From Dillenia suffruticosa (lineage: Eukaryota; Streptophyta; Magnoliopsida; Dilleniales; Dilleniaceae), in contig JAVTVX010000029.1 of the NCBI GenBank assembly GCA_033439265.1, positions 193,501 to 257,500 of the forward strand: a stretch of 64,000 bases of DNA. Direction: 5' to 3'. The notes beneath the pieces were generated by a model. The model ran no database searches and was not told the DNA's origin. It was given only the letters and a program-made list of their open reading frames with translations. Both the position numbers and the translations under genes were made by a program. Position 1 is the stretch's first letter. Each line of letters opens with the position of its first letter. Of this stretch, positions 24,191-35,601 are shown piece after piece.

Positions 24191-24251
24191 TTGATTTTGG
24201 TTTTTCTTTTCTACCTCCTTTTTTTTTGTAAGGCAGAAGTGAATTGATTTT

Positions 24252-24472
24252 AGGGCGTGGGCACACCCTAAAGTGTGAGTACGTCTGTCCGTGTGATTGA
24301 GTTGGGCAGGTGTGAAAAGAGTTTAGGGCGTGGGCACGAACGAAAAGTATGTATATGTGTGTAAGTGATTTGGGTAGACATGAGTAGGAAATAGGGCGTG
24401 AGCACGCCCTATCGTGAGTGCTAGGCTGAACTATGACAGACATAGAATGCTGGTAAGGCGTAGACACGCCCT
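24252..24472. repeat. Four palindromic repeats in the Athila 3' region
   Basis: Variants of agggcgtgagcacgccct occur at 24252-24269, 24325-24340, 24393-24410 and 24455-24472, spaced 73, 68 and 62 bp apart. The third is the best palindrome. Each lies in a repeat with gtgagtg/gtgtgag neighbours, so this is a degenerate tandem array of about 65-70 bp units. Confidence 0.85.
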
Positions 24473-25013
24473 AATGTGCGACCACCTCTGAATTTTTTTT
24501 TTTTTTGAAAATAAAGTCACTCCTAAATTAAGTTTAAAGAGGGGAAAATAAAGAACAAAATAAATAAATAAAATAAATAAATAAAAACAAAATAAGATTA
24601 TTGGGTTACCTCCCAATGAATGCCTTTGTTTATCATATTTGACTCGACATTGTCTTCTCGTCTTACTCCTCAATGTATGTGGGGTGTGCCAATTTAGTGT
24701 CCTCCACTGTAGAGATATCAAATCCGTCAATAAATGGTTTCAATCATTGTCCATTCACCTTAAAAGTATTGTTAGTCTCTATATTTTTAATTTCAATAGC
24801 ATCATGAGGATAGATACTTACTACCAAATATAGTCATGTCCATCGAGATTTTAACTTACCCGACATAAATTTCAATTTGGAATCGAAAAGGAGCACTTCT
24901 GACCTTCAAAGAATTGTTTTTGTCTACAATTTATCGTGAACAAGTTTGGTCATTTCTTTGTAAAGTCTTGCATTGTCATAAGCTTCCAAATGGATCTCTT
25001 CTAACTCTTAGAG
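24473..25013 (-). other. Tail of the Athila integrase and start of its 3' untranslated region
   Basis: On the minus strand, traces of the integrase tail (LYKEKTKLVHDKL and FRFQIEIY in broken frames) continue to about 24840. After this no coding sequence is recognised. A TAAA-rich run lies at 24550-24590. Confidence 0.55.
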
Positions 25014-25851
25014 TTACAATTTCCTTTCCCTCCTAACGTCTTTGGCATCTAAATTGCATTGCTTAACTGCCCAAAAAGCATGATGTTCAATTGTAACTAG
25101 TAAATGACATAACTTACCAGAGACTAATCGGTATGGTGATATTCCAATTGAGGTTTTGAATGCAGTTCGATATGTCCAGAGTGTATCCTCCAATCGTAAA
25201 CTCAAATCCTTACGGTTTGGATTTACTGTTTTTTCCAAAATGCCTTTGATCTCACGGTTCGAGACTTCTGCTTGCCCATTGGTTTGAGGGTGGTATGTTG
25301 TGGCTATTCGGTGATTAACTCCATATTTGTGCATTAAAGTCTCAACCGTGCGGTTGCAAAAGTGTGTACCTTGATTACTAATGATCGTCTTTGGTACCCC
25401 AAACATACTGAAAATATGATATTTAAGCAAACCTACAACAACCTTAGAATCGTTAGTACAGGTAGTCTTTGCTTCTACCCATTTCGAAACATAATCAACC
25501 GCAAGCAAAATATATAGAAGCCACAAGAACTAGGAAAATGTCCCATAAAATCCATACCCCATACATAAAAAATCTCACAAAATAAGATTAGGGATTGAGG
25601 TATTTCATCCCTAGAAGATATGTTGCCAATCCTTTGACAATTCCTACAACTCTTACAATATTGGTAAGCATCCTTAAACAGTGTTTTCCAATAAAAACTA
25701 CTATCCAAGATTTTTCTAGCTGTTCTTTTGGGACCAAAATGACCACTACATGCATGACTATGACAATGAGTAAGTATGGAATGAATTTTATCATTAGGCA
25801 CACGTCTATGAATGATTCGATCAGATCATATTTTTCACAAGTAAGGTTCAT
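25014..25851 (-). pseudogene. Athila integrase, decayed
   Basis: Zinc-binding HHCC region with HSHACSGHFGPKRTARKI and CKSCRNCQRIG, then the catalytic core. [12 protein letters not shown] keeps the first Asp. The second Asp is replaced in [14 protein letters not shown] (Asn for Asp). The Glu is kept in [15 protein letters not shown] frameshift separates the zinc domain and first catalytic Asp from the rest near 25475-25526. The enzyme would have inserted the element DNA into the genome. Confidence 0.85.
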
Positions 25852-25978
25852 CCCAAATATAGTACTTCGAATTACTCCGAAGCTTACACTTTTGTGTAAT
25901 GCTTAGATCATGTGGGAGGATCCCAGTCACAAAAAAATTTACAATGTCAACAAACCAAGATTTCTTACCTGTCTTACC

Positions 25979-27133
25979 TTATAGGGTGAACAATTGCTCA
26001 TCCAAAAATGTTTCGGATATAGGTAAAGGTTCTTCTTCTCCCACCAAGCGACTCAAATGATAAGCTACAAAATTTTCAATTCCCTTCCACTCCTTAATCT
26101 CCCAATCGAATTCTTGCAAAAGTAGTACCCAACGAATAAGTCGTGGTTTTGACTTTTTCTTTGAAAGAAGATATTTCAAGGCTGCATGATCAGAGTAAAC
26201 GACAACTTTAGAGCCTAATAAATAAGATCTAAATTTCTCAAAAGCAAAGACTATGGCAAGAAGCTCCTTCTTAGTTGTGGTGTAGTTGCATTGCGCAAGA
26301 TTGAGTGCCTTCGATGCATAGTAAATAGCATGAGATTGCTTCCCTTCCTTTTGTCTGAGCACAGCTCCCACAGTGTAGTAGCTTGCATCGCACATAAACT
26401 CAAATAGTAGATCCCAATTGGGTGCCTACAAAATCGGAGCCAAAGTTAGCAAAGTTTTCAATGTATCAAAAGCTTCCTTACACTCATTTCCAAAATCGAA
26501 TGTAACGTCATTTTGCAACAATCTCGAGAGTGGTTGAGCTATTTTCGAGAAATCCTTGATGAATCGCAAATAAAAACCTGCATGGCCAAGAAAACTACGA
26601 ATTCTCGTATGCTAATAAGATATGACAAGTTAGCAATTAAATCCACCTTGGCTTTGTCAACTTTAATGCCTCTTGAAGAAATTACATGACCTAACACTAT
26701 TCTCTCATTCACCATAAAATAACATTTATCATAGTTAAGAACTAGATTAGTATCAATGCATCTCTTAAGAACCTTACACAAATTATCTAAGCATTGATTG
26801 AATGAATCACCATACACCGTAAAATCATCCATGAAAATCTCGATACAATTTTCAATTAATCAGAAAATATACTCATCATGCATCTTTGAAATGTTCCCGG
26901 TGCATTACAAAGTCCAAAGGGTATCATACGATATGCAAAAGTTTCAAATGGGTAAGTGAAAGTGGTCTTTTCTTGATCTTCTTGAGCTCAACTATTTGGT
27001 AATAGCCCGAATACCCATCCAAGAAACAGAAAAATAATTTACCCGCCAATCTTTCTAGCATTTGATCAATGAAGGGTAACGGAAAATGATCCTTCTGGGT
27101 GGCAGTATTTAATTTTCTAAAGTCAATGCACAT
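25979..27133 (-). pseudogene. Athila reverse transcriptase and RNase H, decayed
   Basis: RT palm begins MCIDFRKLNTATQKDHFPLP near 27133. LFFCFLDGYSGYYQI follows, then the catalytic turn MDDFTVYGDSFNQ at 26832. RNase H appears from 26395 as [15 protein letters not shown], with [15 protein letters not shown] and [12 protein letters not shown], all with the expected Asp/Glu. Stops and frameshifts break the pieces at about 26395-26540 and 26832-26924. The RT catalytic Asp pair itself survives. Confidence 0.85.
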
Positions 27134-27145
27134 TCGCCACCCAGT

Positions 27146-28215
27146 TTAAAGTCTCATTGGCACCAACTCATTATTCTCATTATTTACCAACTGAAATCCA
27201 CTCTTTTGGGGAAAAACATGAGCCGCACTCACCCATCGACTATCAGAAATAGGATATATAATTTCTAACTCTAACAGTTTCAAAATTTCCTTCAAAACAA
27301 TTTTTTTCATGGTAGGATTAAGTTTTCGTAGAAGTTCTCTTACCGGCTTGGAATCGAGTTCGAGCAAAATTCGATACATACACACAGAAGAGCTGATACC
27401 TTTTATGTCCGTCAAGGTCCATCCAATAGCTGTTTTGTACTCTCTCAATACCCGCATCAAGCTTTCTTCTTGATATTCGGTCAAGTCCATGGCTATGAGC
27501 ACCGGTAGGGTTTCGTCGTCACCCAAGTATGCATACTTGAGATGTCCAGGTAAGGGTTTTAACTCGAGTTTTGGGGCCTGCATTGTAGAAGGAAAAATTC
27601 TCTCATTAAAAAGAGGTAATAGTAGAAAATTACTTATATGCCTGAGGGGTAACTCTGGTGTAGACTGCAAAGCCATGATAGCTTTCTCTGTTTCTTCGTC
27701 TTGAGTTACCTCGATTTGTTTATTTGTCTATCTCTTTTTCAGCACAAGATCAAGCTTATCAAGCACCAAATGTTGTTCAACATTCTCATGCACAATAAAA
27801 TCAATAATGCTAAAATGGATTCCGAGTCATTCGGATATTGCATGGCATCAAAAATATTAAATGTTATAATCTCGCCATCAAATTCAAACGACAAGATTCC
27901 TTTATCAACATCAATCTTGGTGATTGGTGAACAAGTATCATTCATGTCAATGATATAAAAATCAACCGGAAAAATCAATTCATTGACCTTGACTAAGACA
28001 TCCTCAACAATTCCCTCGGGGTATGACATGAACCTATCGGCTAATTGTATGATCACATTGGTCTTCTTCAAAGGCCCTAAATTCAAATACCTAAAAATAG
28101 TTAAGGGCATGATATTGATTGATGCACTTAGGTTAAGCAATGTCTTTTCTATTCCTTTAACCCCTATGATGATTGGTATGGTGAACATACCCGGATCCTT
28201 ACACTTAGGAGTCAA
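27146..28215 (-). pseudogene. Athila protease and protease-RT linker, decayed
   Basis: MTPKCKDPGMFTIPIIIG begins a retropepsin-like region at 28215. The active-site motif, usually D-L-G-A-S, reads LNLSASINIMP, so Asp is Asn and Gly is Ser; both changes are G-to-A. Further on, LGPLKKTNVIIQLADRF and GIVEDVLVKV are typical. The linker to RT continues as KLELKPLPGHLKYAYLGDDE from 27676, with the trailing ELRKLNPTMKKIVLKEILKL block. Confidence 0.8.
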
Positions 28216-30045
28216 TTTTCATTGGATGATAGTTAAAATATTCTCATTAATACAAATCTTATCACTGCCCCCTAGCTTTGTCTTCCTGGTACATAGTTCT
28301 TTGAGAAATTTTGTGTACCTTGATACTTGTCGAATCGTATCCAAGAGTGGAATGTTGATTTCCACCTTTCAAAAAGTCTTTAAGAGTTCCTTCTCCTCAT
28401 TTTCTTTCTTCGATCTTGCTAACCTGTCAGAAAAGGAGGTGGAATTACAATTTTAGTCTTAGAAGTATCAGTTTCTTTACTTACCTTCGTGGCCAATTCA
28501 TTCAATATTGATACTTTGTTTTGTTCGGTCTCTTTATCTTCTTCAATTGTCAATGAGTTGTCATGCACTTTCCTTTCATTCTTGACCATCATAACACTCA
28601 CATTTTCTCTCGGGATGATTTCTACTTGAGAGGGTAGCTTCCCATTATTTTTCTCCATACAACTCATGTTCGTTGCAAATTGTGACATCTGATTTTTCAA
28701 ATTTTGGATGCTAGTTCTTGTCTCTAGTTGAAATCGTTGGCTTTCCTGTTGAAGCAATTGAGTACTGTTAGCCAAACTTTTAACAATCTTTTCTAGAAAC
28801 ATACCTTGAATTGAAGAGGGTTGATGTGGCTGAAATTATGGTTGAGATTGTTGTTGAAACCCTTGTTATCGATTCCCATAACTAAAATTTGGGTGATCCC
28901 TCCATCCTGGATTGTATGTGTTTGAATAGGGATCATACTTCCGTTATGGTTGTCCCAAAAATCCTCATCTACATTGATTTGTTCGTTTGACTCTTCTCAA
29001 AGGGTAGGGTACAAATCCGTAGGATGACCAAAATCAGAACAAACTCCACATGTCTTGACCTGTTGTGTTTGTCCTACAATAAAATTATGCATAAAAGAAG
29101 TTAGTTCTTTTAATTCTTGATCAAGGGAAAAATCACTTACCCCGTTGACTCTCTTTAGAACTTCTTGCCTTATTCCAAATTGTTGGACATTGGCTACCAT
29201 GTTTGAGATCAAATTTCTCGTGTCATCGGGTGTCTTGTTTACCGATGCTCCTCCACTCACAGCATCGATCATATTCCGTTCCATTGGGGATAAACCTTCA
29301 TAGAAATATTAGATCAACAACTGTTTTAGAATCTGATGTTGAAGACTACTAACACATAGTTGTTTAAATCTTTCCCAATACTCGTATAAGATTTCCTCAT
29401 TGAACTGTTTTATTCCATAAATTTCCTTTCTAATAATAACTGCACGGGAAGTTGGAAAAAATTTCTCTAAAAACATCATCTCCAAGTCAGGCCAAATAGT
29501 AATAGAACCAGAAAGCAAATAAAAGAGCCAATCATTGGCCTTATTTACCAAAGAAAAAGGAAAAACAACAAGTTTAAGTTGTTCTTCAATTACCCCCTGT
29601 GGTCTCATGGTGGAACAAACAATATGGAACTCCTTAAGGTGTTTGTTAGGATTTTCCCCTGCGAGACCATGAAATTTAGGCAATAAATGAATTAATCCAG
29701 AACTTAATTCGAATGGAGTTGTAATATTGGAAAAATTAATGCACAAAGGTTGTTAATTAAATTCAGGGGTTACAAACTCCCTTAAAGTCCGTTGAGCTGC
29801 CATGTTTGTTTCTTTGACCTCCTTCTCTTCAACTTCAACATCTGAGTCTAAGAGTTGATTGGCCGATTGTTTCTAAGAGATGAACTTGCTATCTTCTGTG
29901 CTTCCTGAGTCTCCTTTTTCAGTTTTAGGGCTATTTTCTCGATCTCTGGGTCAAATACAAGTTCACATGTACGAGTAGAACGAAGCATATACCAAAACAA
30001 AAACATATGAAAGTAAAATTTTAAAAGAAATAAATCTTTTAACAC
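28216..30045 (-). pseudogene. Athila gag, decayed
   Basis: Capsid/nucleocapsid precursor. N-terminal traces (ELVFDPEIEKIALKLKKE) lie near 29880-29970. The capsid core runs from 29746: FELSSGLIHLLPKFHGL, then GVIEEQLKLVVFPF and FLEKFFPTSRA. The zinc-knuckle segment CGVCSDFGHPTDLYP near 29000 has Tyr in place of the last Cys. A coiled-coil-rich C-terminus lies at 28419-28802. In-frame stops separate these parts. It shows what a retained gag looks like in this genome, in contrast to the Tat copies. Confidence 0.85.
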
Positions 30046-30048
30046 CGA

Positions 30049-30070
30049 TCTCCAGCAACGACGCCAAAAA
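30049..30070 (-). other. Athila primer-binding site
   Basis: On the minus strand the site reads TTTTTGGCGTCGTTGCTGGA, close to the Athila consensus thought to pair with tRNA-Asp. It begins one or two bases after the LTR end. Confidence 0.8.
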
Positions 30071-30071
30071 T

Positions 30072-31435
30072 TGGTATGTCGTCAAATAATCAAAAATAAA
30101 ATATCTAATTCAAACAATATGAATATATTGCAAGTAGGGTCGTATCCACAGAGAATGACAGATTTATTTCTTTTAATAAAAAAAAAATATGGGGTGTTTG
30201 TTAAAATTATCTGAAACTGACAAAACAAATAAATCAATAAAAATTAACTAAAATAAAATAACTAGATAATACCAATTGAAAGAGAGAATGTCAATGAGAG
30301 TAAATCTAGCCAAAGGAGTTATTTCCACCTTAATATATTTGATTGATTATCGATACAAAAATTACTTGATATTAGGCAAATAAATTGGTTGTAGCCACTA
30401 ACTATCACGAAACGACAAATTTCTCATTAAATTTTCGGTAATAAAGATATTATCGTTAATTACTTTCCTAATCGAAAGACAACCCAAGAAACTCTCGTTG
30501 GATTTAATATTCCGACAGTATTAAAATCTAAAGAGATCTAATTCTAATCAATAAATTTTAATCTGAATTTATTTAAATTAGATTGTCTAAACTCTTGACA
30601 TAAATTCTACCACTTGCGAGGTCATAAAACTATATCAATTATCACTCTATTAAAAATACAGAAATTTTACTGTTTTTAAATGGTTGTAAATTATTTTAGG
30701 GTTATTAAACATAGATCTGTATTTAACAATTTCAAAACAATCATGAACGTTAGGCATAAAGATTAAACAAATACCCATAAATATCAAGTCAATAAAACCA
30801 TTTAGATTTTACAATTATCATTTATCAAGATTTCAATAATTTTTTGACTAAAAAAGAAATTAAAATGAATTCATAATAAAAGAAAACTCACAAGAAAATA
30901 TTATTGCTTCCAAGGAATGAAGAATGACAAAAGATTGCACTTCTCGGCTGTAGTTTTTTTTGCTTTCTCTGTTGTCCCCCAAAGTCCAGAAAACAATATA
31001 TATATATATATATATATATATGTATTCTAGGGGGAGTCGGCTGCAACCCTAAAAATTCTCCTATTTTTACCTTAGTAAAATTATTCAAAATTTGAAATAT
31101 CTTAAGAAATAAAATCCTAAAAACTTTAAATAAAAGAAAATTCTAAATAAAATGTTTTTAATATTTATAACTTCCGAAAATTTCATACTCCTAAATATTA
31201 GGAATGAAGAAAAAAATCTTCAAAAGTTTTGTATTTCTCCTTGAATTCAGCATCTCCACGTGTTAATAAAAGGTCACTTCTGTCTGCTCTTTCATCCTTA
31301 GATAATTGCTCCAATTAATCCTCTTTTTCTTTTAACGCTAATACTCTTCTTAATTTCATTGACCACACTATATAATTAGTGAAAAGCATATACCATATTA
31401 TTTTATTTTGGATACTTTTCATTATTCATCTAACA
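30072..31435 (-). repeat. 5' LTR of the Athila-type element
   Basis: Bounded on the primer side by TACCA (minus strand) and on the outside by a candidate start TGTTAGATGAAT. The outer limit is inferred from the TG start only, since no second LTR is available for comparison. A (TA)n run lies at 30995-31021. The sequence cactattacaaaattgggg at 31434 could instead be a CACTA terminus, which would shift the limit. Confidence 0.55.
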
Positions 31436-31539
31436 CTATTACAAAATTGGGGATTTAATATCGAACTTTAGTAAAATCCAATATTAATTAGAAAATTATC
31501 ATTTAAAATTTTTCAAATTGTTACAATGGTAATAACTCA

Positions 31540-33330
31540 TTCATGCATATTTTTTATAAGATCAATATATTTCAAAAAGATTTAATTTTTCATTAATGTC
31601 CACCACAATATATTTTTGAAAGCTCTATCATACATTTTTTCTTGGTCACTGAATATATGGGTAAGTTTCTCTTCTATGCAATAATGTTTTCATCAAATGT
31701 CTAAACAAATGAATGGTTTCGGTGGTAAATCATCTTACTATAAACCCAATTGATTATCAGAGACATTTACCTTCAATTTCAATATATATTCTATTTGTCT
31801 CTCTCTTACAACTTCATAATATGATTAATAAGTTTAATTCCCCTGTAATTAGAATAATTTTATATGTTATCTTTATTTTTATATAGTGGTACAATTGTAT
31901 TCTCTCTCTTTTCTTTAAATATTTTCTTGATTTATTGAATTTTGTTAAAAACATTCATCAACAATTCTATTTTCACTTCACCCAAACACTTTCACTTCTA
32001 AATAGAGATGTCATTTGATTTTATGATCTTATTATCTTCATTTTTTTTAAAATCTCCCACATTTCATGAAAATAAATCTTACGTTTAAAATTTCAGTTAA
32101 TCTCCTTTATAAATAGCGTAATATAATTGACATTTCTTGTACCCTCAATATTAAAAATACTATCAAAATAGTATATTCAACACTTTTTTATCTTCTTATT
32201 TCTTACAAGTACATTATCGATTTCACTCTTAATACATCTAATACCATTAAGTCTATTCCCTTCGTATCCATTAGTTTAATAATTCTATAAAACTATTTAT
32301 CTCCATCATTAATTCTTAGTTTTTTTATATAATTTATTATATATCATACTCTTTGATTCATTAATAATTTTCTTTACATCTTTTTTACAATATTACACTT
32401 GTCAAATGTATCACTATCTCTTTTATTTTTAAGGTTACTATAACAATCTCTTTGTATTTGTATAATAGATTAGATTTTTTTATTCCACTACTATGACTCT
32501 TTGTCTATTGGCGTCCGACCCCTGAACTTATAGAAGTAACTTGTCTGCAAAGGTTACCGCCTTTTTTTTTTCCAAAGTCCATCACTTAATTTCCGATTCT
32601 ATAAATTGACAATTTTTCTTTTGTCTCTACGACAGATGTACATCTAAAACTAAAATCTTATATTAAGTTGTTATAATTTCACCTAATATAATCTTACAAT
32701 CCCTACGGATCATTTTATTATCTCTCCTAATAAGGAAGAGATCTATTTAACTAGAATTCGACTTACTCCTGTATGTGATTATGTATAACTCTCTTTTTTT
32801 GAAAAAATTATTTACGAATATCAAATCAGATATCGAGTCAAATTCTAAAATGATATTCTTGTCTCATTCCTACTACCAAACCAAAGTTTTCATATACAAT
32901 TTCAAATTCTTCATATTCTCATCTATCTATCCATTTAGATCTTTTCTAATACATAATTTCTCCTCATTATGTGTGATTTATATAAATTCATATAGATCTT
33001 CCCGTAACCATTGTTTTCTAATTGCACTACATCTATTTAAAGTATATAAATATTAACTATATTAATTACGTTCTCTCCTTTAACTATTGAAAAATAAGTT
33101 TCCATCTTTTTTTTTTATCTCCACTATATTCCCTCGTAAGTTTTTATGAATAATTATTTTTATCTCATTCTTAATTTTATAGTTATTTATATATCGAAAC
33201 TTATAATTATAAAACTCTACTTCTCTAAGCAATAAATTTAAGTCTCTTATTCATTTAATTTTTTAGAGACATAAAATATTACTTCTCTGTACGCTCATCG
33301 GTCCTCCTATCTTATCGTTCTATCATTGCA
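31540..33330 (-). pseudogene. LINE reverse transcriptase, N-terminal and central part, decayed
   Basis: On the minus strand, the peptide IVPLYKNKDNI at 31861-31897 and NYRGIKL at 31830-31850 match the plant L1-like RT blocks in the correct order. The region at 31705-31750 gives QLGL then a degenerate copy of the GFMPGRST block. Upstream sequence to about 33330 keeps the order of family blocks but is riddled with stops. The open frame at 32775-33056 on the plus strand is a shadow. It fits as the 5' portion of the LINE whose C-terminal part is at 23077-23772. Confidence 0.7.
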
Positions 33331-34449
33331 AATAACCCTTTTTTTTTTTTTTCTTCTCAAGTTATTGTATGATCACCTGAGGCAAAAAGGGTGGTAATCC
33401 TTAGAAAAACTAGTATCATTATTTCTCACATTAAAAAAAGAAAATTTTCTTTCCACCCACCGTCATCTTACATTATATTCCCATTTAAATATAACACACT
33501 TTCTTTGCCCATAACAATGTTGATTTTTTCCTTTTTTTTTTTAAGATAATTAGAACCGAGAAAACTAATTTATTTAGAAGGATACTTCAAGAAAAAAAAA
33601 AAAAGGAAATTATCAAATTCTATTGCCTACTCATTGGTTAATTAGTGGCAAAAGCGAAATTATTGTAAGTCCATCACTAAAAAATTCTGAATTAATAAAA
33701 ATTAACGTGATATAGTTTTATTAGATGTGATTTTGCTTTTTGAGTATTAAGAAATAGACGATAAGATTTGAGATAAATGGGAGGGAGAATAAGGTAATTA
33801 TCCTGTTATACGGTTTCATTTTATCCTTACAAATCCATTTTATAGAATACTACTTTTATTAAAAAAAAAAAAAAAAAAAAAAGAAAGAAAGAAAGAAAGT
33901 AAAAACAGATGAAGAAGGAGAAGAAGCTAAATCCATCCCTGGTACGGCCAGTGTGACAGCAATTGGTGAAGAAGCACGTCAGCAATGAGGTGATGAAATC
34001 AAGTTTTGTCCATCGGAGTCCTAACAGGAAGCTTCCTCAGCGAACGACCCTGGAGTGAAAGGCCACGTGGCGGTGACTTGGAGGGCGGCTTATTTGTCGT
34101 TGTCGCATTAAAATATAGGATGATAAGTAAGATGTTTTTTTTTTATTATATAACAATTCAAGCTTTAAATTTCAGGATTAGGAAGAGGTAAGATAATAAG
34201 AAAGTTGTATCAACCGTTTAGGGGTGAGGAGCAGAAACCAGATATCCTACTTGTAGTCAGATTAGCATTATATGAGTAAGCCTAAGTTAGCTGAACCAAT
34301 CGGTAAATAGAATTACGAAACCTATCAAAAGGTTTTAATTATCTTGTATATGTTTTGATATGTATACATGATAAAAATCAAATATTCCTCAACAAAATGA
34401 AACGTGTATGAGAGGGGAGCATGTGGGTGGGGTGGGGGTAGGGATCTAA

Positions 34450-34660
34450 TATTATTTTTTATTTTTGATATCAGACTACAAATTCAGTATCTGGGTTTCG
34501 TCCGGACTAATCTGGATCTATCGTTTGTAGGGTCCAATTGAGGGGATAGATCTCTCAGCGTTTATTTTTTCATTTCTATGAAGGATTGAACTCTCGACTA
34601 TGATTAAGGGACGTCAGTTTCAAAACCAACTGAATCATCAGATATTGATGGATATAATAT
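34450..34660 (-). repeat. SINE family copy
   Basis: Read on the minus strand: a degenerate tRNA-like head with tcgagagttcaatcc, then tagggtccaattg-type blocks inverted, atccagattagtccgg and acccagatactgaattt, and a short A-rich tail at the left end. The block order equals that of the 0.9-kb copy. Confidence 0.6.
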
Positions 34661-35404
34661 TATTTCACATATATAGTGTGTATTCATTATTGTTTGCATA
34701 TGGCGGATGGATTTTAGTTAGGTTGTTTGCACATGTCAATCGTGCGAGGAAGTTGGGATGGGAGAGGGGAAAGTATTGTGTTTTGTTTGACGCTTCGGAT
34801 TCCCAAATAATTCACAATGTCATGAGGGGAGAACCCAATTGGGCAAAAAACAAGTCTATGTAGGAGGATGACATAATCTTTAAGATTCTAGATAACCTTG
34901 TGTGTTCCATCCCCGGAGAGAAACCCTCCCCCCCCCCCTCTCTCTCTCTCTCCTTATGTCAGCCTTGGAAATAAAAAATGTAGCATGATTATCGCCTCCC
35001 TTTTCGATCGTGTGCTGTGCTAGGGCTACCACCAAAAATTGAGGGACGGATCTTTCGGGTCTACTACGTTGTAGTCATCCCCCCCCCCATCGACATATTT
35101 TGACAAAAAGACTAACCATCCCCACTCCCCCAGCACAACCAGCCATTTTTTTTTTTTGGTACATACCACCAGCCATTAAACTTCGTAACTTATACATATA
35201 GTAGGTTTCATTCCCGTCAAGGATTTTCTACTCAAATCAAATGACGGGTATTAGGGCTAATCCCACACATAGAAAGCAAGATAAATGCTTTCCATGGAAT
35301 GAACTCTAGTCTAACATGAAACAAAAGATGCGCATCAAACAAGTCACAACGTCCTACGATATTGATATATATATACCCCAGCATGAAAGACAACATAATA
35401 GCAA

Positions 35405-35601
35405 CACTGTTGTCATAAGTAAAATGAACACATTCATTCCTTAATCAAGTCGAAAGTTTGACTCCCTCTGGTCACGAAAAAATAATATTGAGAGATCCGC
35501 TTCCACAAAATAGACCTTACAGCTGTCGATTCAGATTAATAATGACGAAATTCCGAATACTGGATGATAGCCAAGTCATAGTACCCAACAAAAAAAAAAA
35601 A
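35405..35601 (+). repeat. SINE family copy
   Basis: Plus-strand copy: tcgaaagtttgactccctct (B-box region), gatccgcttccacaaaatag, ttcagattaataatgacg, attccgaatactggatgat and a poly(A) tail ending near 35601. No clear flanking duplication was found. Confidence 0.65.

Larger units (their letters stand above)
24191..31435 (-). mobile_element. Athila-type Ty3/gypsy retrotransposon, decayed, 3' LTR missing
   Basis: Minus-strand element with 5' LTR at about 30072-31435, then primer site, gag, protease, reverse transcriptase, RNase H and integrase in Ty3 order, and a 3' untranslated region with palindromic repeats. The gag is typical of Athila (GVIEEQLKLVVFPFSL; YEYWERFKQLC). Each domain contains stops or frameshifts. 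No second LTR was found on the left; the sequence passes into an unexplained segment and then the LINE. No envelope-like frame was seen after integrase. Confidence 0.85.

Noticed and set aside
24191..25013. Envelope-like gene after the Athila integrase
   Set aside because: No open frame, signal peptide or membrane segment was found there; the region is integrase tail and untranslated repeats.
32775..33056. Plus-strand open frame of 93 codons
   Set aside because: It is antisense to the decayed LINE; the minus-strand RT motifs explain the sequence.
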